DNA from: an uncultured Flavobacteriales bacterium
GTDB taxonomy: Bacteria; Bacteroidota; Bacteroidia; UBA10329
NCBI GenBank assembly: GCA_937900875.1
Contig: CALCGD010000068.1
Span: 1 to 35,251, forward strand
Direction of reading: 5' to 3'
DNA length: 35,251 nt
Part shown: positions 28,495 through 35,251 of the stretch, piece after piece
How the letters are laid out: every line of letters starts with the position of its first letter
Numbering within the stretch: the stretch's first letter is position 1
Position numbers and translations under genes: made by a program
The notes under the pieces: model-generated
The model's input: the letters and a program-made list of their open reading frames with translations, nothing else
What the model was told of the DNA's origin: nothing
Database searches by the model: none

Positions 28495-28731
28495 ATGTGG
28501 ATAGAAAAAGATAATCGATTAGTGGGAATTTTTGAGTTCAACGACTTTGGTGAGGCATTCGCCTTTATGACCCGAGTTGCCTTGGTTTCAGAAAAATTGA
28601 ATCATCATCCAGAATGGACCAATGTTTACAACAAGGTTGAAATTCGACTTTGTACTCACGATGCTGGAAATGTAGTCACAGCAAAGGATAGGACACTGGC
28701 TTCAATGATTGAAAGCATATATCAGCGATGA
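28495..28731 (+). CDS. 4a-hydroxytetrahydrobiopterin dehydratase (pterin-4a-carbinolamine dehydratase)
   Basis: '[51 protein letters not shown]' is the PCD family pattern. Start placed at MWIEKDNR because the TTG at 28477 lies in the terminator. Confidence 0.92.
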   Translation: MWIEKDNRLVGIFEFNDFGEAFAFMTRVALVSEKLNHHPEWTNVYNKVEIRLCTHDAGNVVTAKDRTLASMIESIYQR

Positions 28732-29150
28732 ACTATTCACTACTGTTTAAAATTGCGAATGGATTGGTAATTCCAGCTTGGCTTATGCTAGTGGCTTTTC
28801 CTAGAACAAAAATCACCAAAATCGTAGTCCAATCGTATTTGTATCCTATCCTATTGAGCGCATTGTATTTGTCGCTTTTCATTATTTCATGGGGAGGAGA
28901 AGGTGGAATGGACACCCTTGAAAACCTGAAAACATCATTCGCCAGAGATGAAGTATTGGTGCTCGGTTGGGTGCATTATTTGGTGTTCGACCTATTTATT
29001 GGCGCATGGATGGTCAGAGATGCAGAATCTCTTGCCATTCAACATTTAAAAATCGTTCCATCGCTAATTCTAACCCTGTTTGCGGGCCCTGTTGGGCTGC
29101 TTTCTTACCTCATCATTAGATGGACTATGACCAAAAAACTTACGTTATGA
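28728..29150 (+). CDS. ABA4-like (DUF4281) family membrane protein
   Basis: 140 aa. '[15 protein letters not shown]' and '[25 protein letters not shown]...[13 protein letters not shown]' motifs. Confidence 0.85.
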   Translation: MNYSLLFKIANGLVIPAWLMLVAFPRTKITKIVVQSYLYPILLSALYLSLFIISWGGEGGMDTLENLKTSFARDEVLVLGWVHYLVFDLFIGAWMVRDAESLAIQHLKIVPSLILTLFAGPVGLLSYLIIRWTMTKKLTL

Positions 29151-29219
29151 ACAGTGAAAACTGTTAGTAAGCCTACCGTTTTGTTAAAAACATGCGCTTT
29201 TAGAGGCTTCTATATCGTC

Positions 29220-29227
29220 TAACTTTG
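29220..29227 (+). promoter_or_regulatory. Putative -7 promoter element for parA
   Basis: TAACTTTG, exact TAnnTTTG, 23 nt before the parA ATG. Confidence 0.4.
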
Positions 29228-29250
29228 CTTTCCTAAATCAGCAGAAGAAT

Positions 29251-30051
29251 ATGAGCAAGATTATAGCAATCGCAAATCAGAAGGGAGGAGTAGGGAAAAC
29301 CACCACCGCCATTAATCTCGCAGCTAGTTTGGCTGTATTGGAGTATAAAGTGCTGTTGGTAGATGCTGATCCGCAGGCTAATTCAACTTCGGGCGTTGGG
29401 TTTGATCCTCGAAACATAAAGACAAGCGTATATGAATGTATTATTGGTGAGGCTGAACCGAAGGATATCATTCTTCATACAGAAACGCCAAACCTAGATA
29501 TACTTCCTGCACATATAGATTTGGTAGGTGCAGAAATTGAAATGATTAATCTACCGAATAGGGAGATGATGGTGAAATTGGTGTTGAATAAGGTGAAAAA
29601 TGATTACGACTTTGTGGTGGTGGATTGCTCTCCTTCTCTAGGTTTAATTACCGTTAACTGCCTTACCGCGGCCGACAGTGTTCTTATACCAATTCAGTGC
29701 GAATACTTTGCTTTAGAAGGATTAGGGAAATTGCTGAATACAATAAAGATTGTTCAAGCACGCTTAAATCCTGACCTAGAAATGGAAGGGTTGCTTTTAA
29801 CAATGTATGATCAACGACTAAGATTGGCAAACCAAGTAGTGGAGGAGGTGAAAATGCATTTCCAGCAATTGGTTTTTGACACGGTAATCGCCAGAAACAC
29901 CAAATTAGGCGAAGCACCAAGTCATGGTAAAACCATTATTATGCACGATGCGGCTTCTAAAGGAGCCAATAATTACCTCAATCTGGCGAGAGAAATCTTA
30001 CAGAAAAACGGTATGACAAGATTAAAAGAGAGCGAAAAAATATTGAGCTAA
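29251..30051 (+). CDS. parA: Chromosome partitioning ATPase ParA/Soj
   Basis: 'IAIANQKGGVGKTTTAINLAA' deviant Walker A, 'VLLVDADPQANST', adjacent to parB. Confidence 0.96.
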   Translation: MSKIIAIANQKGGVGKTTTAINLAASLAVLEYKVLLVDADPQANSTSGVGFDPRNIKTSVYECIIGEAEPKDIILHTETPNLDILPAHIDLVGAEIEMINLPNREMMVKLVLNKVKNDYDFVVVDCSPSLGLITVNCLTAADSVLIPIQCEYFALEGLGKLLNTIKIVQARLNPDLEMEGLLLTMYDQRLRLANQVVEEVKMHFQQLVFDTVIARNTKLGEAPSHGKTIIMHDAASKGANNYLNLAREILQKNGMTRLKESEKILS

Positions 30052-30932
30052 TGACAAAGACAAGAGCATTAGGCAGAGGACTTGGAGCGCTGCTCGATAA
30101 CCATGACGGAGATTTAACTTCAAAACCATTAGCTACCGATCCAGGAGCGGCTGGTTCAATAAGTGGTATTTTAATTTCAGAAATTGAGGCAAATCCGTTT
30201 CAACCGCGGTCTCGTTTTGACCAAGAGAAATTGGATGAACTCGCTGCTTCCATTACCCAACTTGGGATTATTCAGCCACTTACACTCAGAAAAGTTCGTC
30301 CTAATAAGTATCAGATTATTTCTGGAGAGCGAAGATTTAGAGCTTCTCAACTAGCGGGTTTAACCGAGGTTCCGGCATACATCCGTGTTGCAAATGATCA
30401 AACAATGCTAGAAATGGCCTTGGTTGAAAACATTCAGAGAGATAATCTTGATGCCATAGAGGTAGCCATCTCATACCAGCGCTTGATTGATGAATGTAAA
30501 TTGACGCAAGAAGCGCTTGGAGAACGAGTAGGGAAAAAGCGATCTACAATTACCAATTACTTGAGGTTGTTAAAACTTCCGCCTCAAATACAGAAAGCAA
30601 TTATGGATCGTGTGCTAACAATGGGGCATGCACGTGCCATCATCAATGTTGATGATGAGAATGAGCAACTCCTGCTGTTTAAGGAGATAATCAAGGGAGG
30701 CTTGTCGGTTAGAGCAGCAGAACAAGCAACACGAAATGCTAAGAAAGATTCTAAGCCGGCAAATACAGATTTGCCATTAGAGTATCAACGCATTAGAGAT
30801 AACGTAAAGCAGCAGTTGAATGCGGAGGTTAGCCTAAAGGTGAATTCTAAAGGGAAAGGAAGCTTTTCTATTGCCTTCGACAATGAAAAGGAGCTCAAGC
30901 GCGTTCTATCCATCTTAGATCTTTTGCCTTAA
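30051..30932 (+). CDS. parB: ParB/RepB/Spo0J family partition protein
   Basis: 'RALGRGLGALL', 'IEANPFQPRSRFDQEKLDELAASITQLGIIQPLTLR', 'ISGERRFRASQLAGL', 'MALVENIQRDNLDAIE'. Confidence 0.96.
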   Translation: MTKTRALGRGLGALLDNHDGDLTSKPLATDPGAAGSISGILISEIEANPFQPRSRFDQEKLDELAASITQLGIIQPLTLRKVRPNKYQIISGERRFRASQLAGLTEVPAYIRVANDQTMLEMALVENIQRDNLDAIEVAISYQRLIDECKLTQEALGERVGKKRSTITNYLRLLKLPPQIQKAIMDRVLTMGHARAIINVDDENEQLLLFKEIIKGGLSVRAAEQATRNAKKDSKPANTDLPLEYQRIRDNVKQQLNAEVSLKVNSKGKGSFSIAFDNEKELKRVLSILDLLP

Positions 30933-30945
30933 CTAATTTGCTTTC

Positions 30946-31521
30946 TTGAATAGGTATCTCATACCATGCATTTTCTGTCTGATTTTCTTATCGGCCACAA
31001 CAGCTTTTGCCCAAGACATTAAATCTGATGTTGAAGTAGTTGAGAAGGATAGCGTGGTGGTGAAAAAGCATTCTCCGCTTAAAGCAACTTTAATGAGTAC
31101 GGCTTTGCCTGGCTTGGGGCAGGTTTACAATGGGAAATGGTGGAAAGTACCAATCATATACGGAGCCTTTGGAGGACTTATTTATTCTTCTGTTTTCAAT
31201 GATGCAAAATGCCGAACCTATAGAAATGCCTACCTCGTTAGAATTGATGACGACCCGGCTACTACGGATGAATTTGAAGGACGCTATTCTGATGCCAACC
31301 TGCGGGAGTTAGTTGATTTTTACCAACGTAACCGCGATTTGTCCCTTATTTTCACGGGGGTCATTTATGCGTTAAACATTATAGACGCTACGGTGGATGC
31401 TCACCTTAAAGATTTTGATGTGAGTGATGACCTCACGCTAAAAGTTAGACCGACCATGCAGCAGATTGGTCCAGGGGTGATGCCAACCCCCGTTTTGGCT
31501 CTAACTCTTCGACTTAAATAA
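30946..31521 (+). CDS. DUF5683 domain-containing membrane protein
   Basis: Signal peptide then 'KATLMSTALPGLGQVYNGKWWKVPIIYGAFGGLIYS...AHLKDFDVSDDL'. Typical position after parB in Bacteroidota. Predicted TTG start. Confidence 0.87.
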   Translation: MNRYLIPCIFCLIFLSATTAFAQDIKSDVEVVEKDSVVVKKHSPLKATLMSTALPGLGQVYNGKWWKVPIIYGAFGGLIYSSVFNDAKCRTYRNAYLVRIDDDPATTDEFEGRYSDANLRELVDFYQRNRDLSLIFTGVIYALNIIDATVDAHLKDFDVSDDLTLKVRPTMQQIGPGVMPTPVLALTLRLK

Positions 31522-31557
31522 AACTCTAATTTTGCGCGTAACCACTACAACAGCAAA

Positions 31558-32298
31558 ATGAAAATTGCCCTTTCTGGATATGGTAAAATGGGCAAGGAAA
31601 TCGAAAAGATTGCCTTAAGTCGCGGTCATGAGATTGTGGTTACGTTCAACGAACCAGATGATTGGAATGGCAAAGAAGATCACCTAGCGAAAGCAGATGT
31701 TGCCATTGAGTTTTCTATGCCACAAAGCGTGGTTAGCAACATTTTCAAATGTTTTGACGCAAAGGTTCCTGTTGTAGTTGGTACTACGGGGTGGTTGGGT
31801 CAACTAGAACATGTGAGAACAGTTTGCAGAGAACACAATCAATCGCTATTGTACGCCTCTAATTTTAGTGTTGGCGTAAATCTCTTTTTCGAAGTAAACC
31901 GTGTGCTTGCCAAGCTTATGAATGAGCACGAAAATTATGAGGTTACGATAGATGAAACACATCACACCAGCAAGCTAGACGCACCAAGCGGCACGGCCAT
32001 TAAGCTGGCAAACGATATAATTGACGGCCTAGATAGAAAAGACGTTTGGAAAAACGAATTAACCCCAAATTTTTATGAGGTCGATATTCTTTCTCATCGG
32101 GTAGAAAACGTGCCTGGCACACATGTGGTTAGCTACCAATCGGACATTGATAAAATAGAACTGACCCATACCGCAAAAAGCAGAGAAGGATTTGCTAAAG
32201 GGGCTGTATTGGCTGCCGAATGGATTGTTGGAAAAAAAGGCGTATTCACTATGAGCGACCTCTTAAAGGATGTTAAGTTCGAAGGCTTCTCTAAATAA
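31558..32298 (+). CDS. dapB: 4-hydroxy-tetrahydrodipicolinate reductase
   Basis: 'MKIALSGYGKMGKEIE', 'VVVGTTGW', 'ASNFSVGVNLFFEVN', 'DETHHTSKLDAPSGTAIKLA'. Confidence 0.96.
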   Translation: MKIALSGYGKMGKEIEKIALSRGHEIVVTFNEPDDWNGKEDHLAKADVAIEFSMPQSVVSNIFKCFDAKVPVVVGTTGWLGQLEHVRTVCREHNQSLLYASNFSVGVNLFFEVNRVLAKLMNEHENYEVTIDETHHTSKLDAPSGTAIKLANDIIDGLDRKDVWKNELTPNFYEVDILSHRVENVPGTHVVSYQSDIDKIELTHTAKSREGFAKGAVLAAEWIVGKKGVFTMSDLLKDVKFEGFSK

Positions 32299-32408
32299 AT
32301 CTTCAATAGATAAGTTACTTGCATTAACATTTGGGTCGAGTTGTTAGAAAAACTGGATCCTTCAATCATTGAAGAAATAGAAACTACAATTAGAATTAAG
32401 AAAGGAAC

Positions 32409-33857
32409 ATGATGTCATTGTCAGATATTGGAATGTTAGGAATGTTGTTGCCGCTCTATATACTGTGGACCATCGTATATGCATTGGTGTTTAACAAAGC
32501 AGAAGTAAGTTGGTGGAAGGCATTGGTGCCAATCTATTCGACTTATGTTTTGCTTAAACTCATAAACAAGCCATCCTATTGGATTATCATGCTGTTTATT
32601 CCAATCATTGGTCTGTTTTATGCAGTGGGAATGCTGGTTGAGATTATGCACTCTTTTGGAAAGCACAAGTTCTATCAACATGCACTAGGAGTAATTTTCG
32701 GAATATTCTATCTGCCTTTTTTAGCATTAAGTAAGGATGTGAAATACACGCATCCCGATAAGCAAAAAAGACCTACAAAGTCAACGTCAAGAGAATGGGT
32801 AGATGCCATTGTGTTTGCTGTTTTTGCGGCAACATTTATCCGTCTTTTCGCTATTGAAGCGTACACCATTCCGACCTCATCTATGGAGAAATCTTTGCTT
32901 ATAGGCGATTTTCTGTTTGTGAGTAAAATGAGCTACGGACCAAGAACGCCAAACACTCCTTTGGCCTTTCCTTTTGCGCACCATACCATTCCTGTAATAA
33001 ACACAAAGGCGTATCTAGAGTGGTTCGATTTACCTTATTACCGACTACCTGGTTTCGGGAAAATTGAGAATAACGATGTAGTTGTTTTCAACTATCCAAT
33101 GGAAGGGTTTAGACCTGTAGATAAAAGAGAAAACTACATTAAGCGTTGTGTTGCAATTCCTGGAGATGAATTGGAGGTGAAAGAAGGCGTACTCTACATA
33201 AACGGAGAAGAAGCCTACCGACCAGAAAATATGCAACACTCGTACAGCGTAAAAACCAACGGTACTGGTTTTAATAAACGAGTGCTTCGCAAACTAGATA
33301 TTACTGAAGGAGGAAGGGTTTCCAATAGCGGAGACTTTAGCCTTACAATGACAAAAGATGCGGCTGCCGAGATTGAAAAACTGGCAAACGTGGAAAGTGT
33401 AGAATCGTCTTTCGCTAAACCGGGCACATATGCAGAATACATTTTTCCGAATTCAGATGCTGAATTAAACTCTACCGATAAGAGTAAGTTTTATTGGAAC
33501 GTAGATAATTTCGGTGCAATTCAGATTCCGAAAAAGGGCGAAACTATTGAGTTAACGCTAGAAAACCTGCCGATTTACGAACGCCTTATTTCGTTTTACG
33601 AAGGGAATGATCTGAAGATTGAAGAAAGCAAGATTTATATCAATGGAGCAGAAGCAGCGTCTTACACCTTTAAAATGGACTACTATTTTATGATGGGTGA
33701 TAACAGACACAACTCTGCGGACAGTCGCTTTTGGGGCTTTGTTCCCGAAGATCATATTGTCGGAAAGGCCGTGTTTATATGGCTTTCTATTGATAAGAAT
33801 GCAACAAGCTTCTCCGAAAGAATCCGATGGAGACGAATGTTCAGTCTAATTCGTTAA
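32409..33857 (+). CDS. lepB: Signal peptidase I (large Bacteroidota type)
   Basis: 'EAYTIPTSSMEKSLLIGDFLFVSKMSYG', 'NYIKRCVAIPGDELEVKEGVLYING', 'MMGDNRHNSADSRFWGFVPEDHIVGKAVFIWLS'. Confidence 0.95.
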   Translation: MMSLSDIGMLGMLLPLYILWTIVYALVFNKAEVSWWKALVPIYSTYVLLKLINKPSYWIIMLFIPIIGLFYAVGMLVEIMHSFGKHKFYQHALGVIFGIFYLPFLALSKDVKYTHPDKQKRPTKSTSREWVDAIVFAVFAATFIRLFAIEAYTIPTSSMEKSLLIGDFLFVSKMSYGPRTPNTPLAFPFAHHTIPVINTKAYLEWFDLPYYRLPGFGKIENNDVVVFNYPMEGFRPVDKRENYIKRCVAIPGDELEVKEGVLYINGEEAYRPENMQHSYSVKTNGTGFNKRVLRKLDITEGGRVSNSGDFSLTMTKDAAAEIEKLANVESVESSFAKPGTYAEYIFPNSDAELNSTDKSKFYWNVDNFGAIQIPKKGETIELTLENLPIYERLISFYEGNDLKIEESKIYINGAEAASYTFKMDYYFMMGDNRHNSADSRFWGFVPEDHIVGKAVFIWLSIDKNATSFSERIRWRRMFSLIR

Positions 33858-34550
33858 TCAATTTGATTTAGCTAATGTTTCTTGAGAAACCGCCAGGTTG
33901 TTCTTGGCTAGGTAGTAATTCGGAAATATTTGCAATGCAGTTTCGTAGCTCAAAATCGCATCTTCCGTTTGTCCAACTTTTGATTGAATGAAGCCAAGCA
34001 TATTGAATGCTACGGCTTTATAGGGTAATAGTTGGCTACCGCCTTTAATAAACTCAGTCATCACGGCACTTCCAGATTCAGGGTTTATGATGATTTTCTG
34101 AATGTGAGGCATTGCTTCGTTCAGTTTGCTCAGGTTAATATTGGCAAAAGCTACTTCGTATAACCACTCCAAATTATCAGGATTCTTCGCAAGTAATTTT
34201 GAAAAATGTTCAAGAGACTCTTCGTGTTTACCTAGGTTTTTAGATGCTCTTGCGATTGTTTTTGTTAGTTCATCGCTTTCTCTCACATTTAATGCTCTAC
34301 TGGCAATCTTATGCGCTGCTTCAAAAGAACCGGCATTTAAGTACAATATTGCTAGCGTATCCAAGGCGTTGGCGTTGTACTTATCCACTGCTGCTATTCG
34401 GTTCAAACAAATGATGGCCGAGGTAAGGTCTCCATTTGCAATTACAGCATTGTAAACAGTCCACTCATGATCAATCATTTTTTGTTGCTGATTACAGCCA
34501 ACGAATGCGAGAGTTGATACCAATATGAAAGAAAAAAGAACCTTAGTCAT
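33858..34550 (-). CDS. TPR-repeat lipoprotein
   Basis: 230 aa. Lipobox-like LAFVGC, TPR-like repeats (e.g. 'AVAFNMLGFIQSKVGQTEDAILSYETALQIFPNYYLAKNNLA'). Confidence 0.85.
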   Translation of the reverse strand: MTKVLFSFILVSTLAFVGCNQQQKMIDHEWTVYNAVIANGDLTSAIICLNRIAAVDKYNANALDTLAILYLNAGSFEAAHKIASRALNVRESDELTKTIARASKNLGKHEESLEHFSKLLAKNPDNLEWLYEVAFANINLSKLNEAMPHIQKIIINPESGSAVMTEFIKGGSQLLPYKAVAFNMLGFIQSKVGQTEDAILSYETALQIFPNYYLAKNNLAVSQETLAKSN

Positions 34551-34705
34551 TTATGTGCGTTTAGATTTGAGCAGCCAATTTAAGTAATGATTACTCACCG
34601 CTTGTTTTAGAATAAATAGAGATTCACAACTTTTATGAAAAACAGATAGCCTTGTGGCACCATTTTGGCGACTTTAGCGTTAATGGACGTGGAAATAGAT
34701 TTGAT

Positions 34706-35251
34706 ATGAGAAGATTGACAATGATTGTAGCAGCTCTTACGGTATTCACCGTGAATAGCTTCGGGCAGAGAACGATTAAAGAAGAATACAAACTAAAGTT
34801 TGATGATGTTCTTAATTTGATTGAAACCAAATATGTAGATGAACCAAACTATGATGAGCTTGTAGAAGAGGCCATCGTTGGAATGGTAAAGGAACTCGAC
34901 CCCCATAGCGAGTATATGACAGCGGAGGAGTACAAAAGCATGAGTGAACCGCTATCAGGGAACTTTGAAGGAATTGGCGTACAGTTCAATATCTTAAAAG
35001 ATACAATAGCCGTGGTTTCTCCAATTTCTGGCGGCCCTTCCGAAAAACTTGGTATTCGTTCTGGAGATAAGATTGTTGAAATTGAAGACACATTGGTAGC
35101 CGGAATAGGAGTTACCAATAGAGATGTAATAAGCAAACTGCGGGGAGATAAAGGAACTAAGGTTCGAGTGAAAATATTTAGACGGGGAGTTAAGAGCCTG
35201 ATTGAGTACACCATTGTAAGAGACAAAATTCCGATTTACAGTCTGGATGCA
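34706..35251 (+). CDS. S41-family (C-terminal processing) peptidase, N-terminal part, truncated by window end
   Basis: Not in the ORF track because no stop lies in the window. Translation MRRLTMIVAALTVFTVNSFGQRTIKEEYKLKFDDVLNLIETKYVDEPNYDELVEEAIVGMVKELDPHSEYMTAEEYKSMSEPLSGNFEGIGVQFNILKDTIAVVSPISGGPSEKLGIRSGDKIVEIEDT... (PDZ plus S41 N-terminus). Confidence 0.9.
   Translation, partial: MRRLTMIVAALTVFTVNSFGQRTIKEEYKLKFDDVLNLIETKYVDEPNYDELVEEAIVGMVKELDPHSEYMTAEEYKSMSEPLSGNFEGIGVQFNILKDTIAVVSPISGGPSEKLGIRSGDKIVEIEDTLVAGIGVTNRDVISKLRGDKGTKVRVKIFRRGVKSLIEYTIVRDKIPIYSLDA

Noticed and set aside
34633-35226. Minus-strand ORFs of 65 and 125 aa near the window end
   Set aside because: Antisense to the S41 peptidase, whose plus-strand frame is open to the window end and missed by the track because it lacks a stop.
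1-35251. Search for tRNA/rRNA genes, CRISPR arrays, IS elements, prophage or defence islands
   Set aside because: By eye I found no tRNA-like cloverleaf, repeat-spacer pattern, transposase or integrase ORF, or toxin-antitoxin/restriction genes; a computed scan (tRNAscan, CRISPR finder, ISfinder) would be needed to be definitive.

Overview
This 35.25-kb window looks like an ordinary chromosomal segment of a Bacteroidota bacterium, probably Flavobacteriales-like. The basis is a type IX secretion (T9SS) type A sorting domain, TAnnTTTG-type promoter elements, a parA-parB-DUF5683-dapB-lepB cluster, and AT-rich genes without evident Shine-Dalgarno sequences. I see no rRNA, tRNA, CRISPR array, IS element or prophage. 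Recognisable genes: FtsX/MacB-type ABC permease; two consecutive, unrelated-clade aconitases (acnB, then acnA-type); mtgA; bestrophin-family channel; dps with a VOC-family gene, divergent from oxyR; acyl-CoA desaturase; hemE; GT61-like glycosyltransferase; DUF819 membrane protein with lhgO; secreted esterase with a sorting domain; galK; Mpo1-like protein; aldehyde dehydrogenase; secreted phosphodiesterase/phosphatase; RecD-like helicase; a surface/tail-fibre-like repeat protein; pterin dehydratase; ABA4-like protein; parA, parB, dapB, lepB; TPR lipoprotein; and the 5' part of an S41 peptidase. Items most worth checking: (1) a perfect 16-bp tandem duplication (26745-26776, followed by a partial third copy) that alone splits the GIGT-repeat surface protein into two ORFs; (2) an OxyR-like operator between oxyR and a VOC-dps operon, abutting a Bacteroidota-type promoter; (3) an orphan minus-strand terminator preceded by a structured ~160-nt non-coding interval, a small-RNA candidate; (4) several genes whose putative -7 element lies 3-6 nt before the start codon, suggesting leaderless mRNAs. 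I do not see a convincing new multi-gene defence or mobile system.
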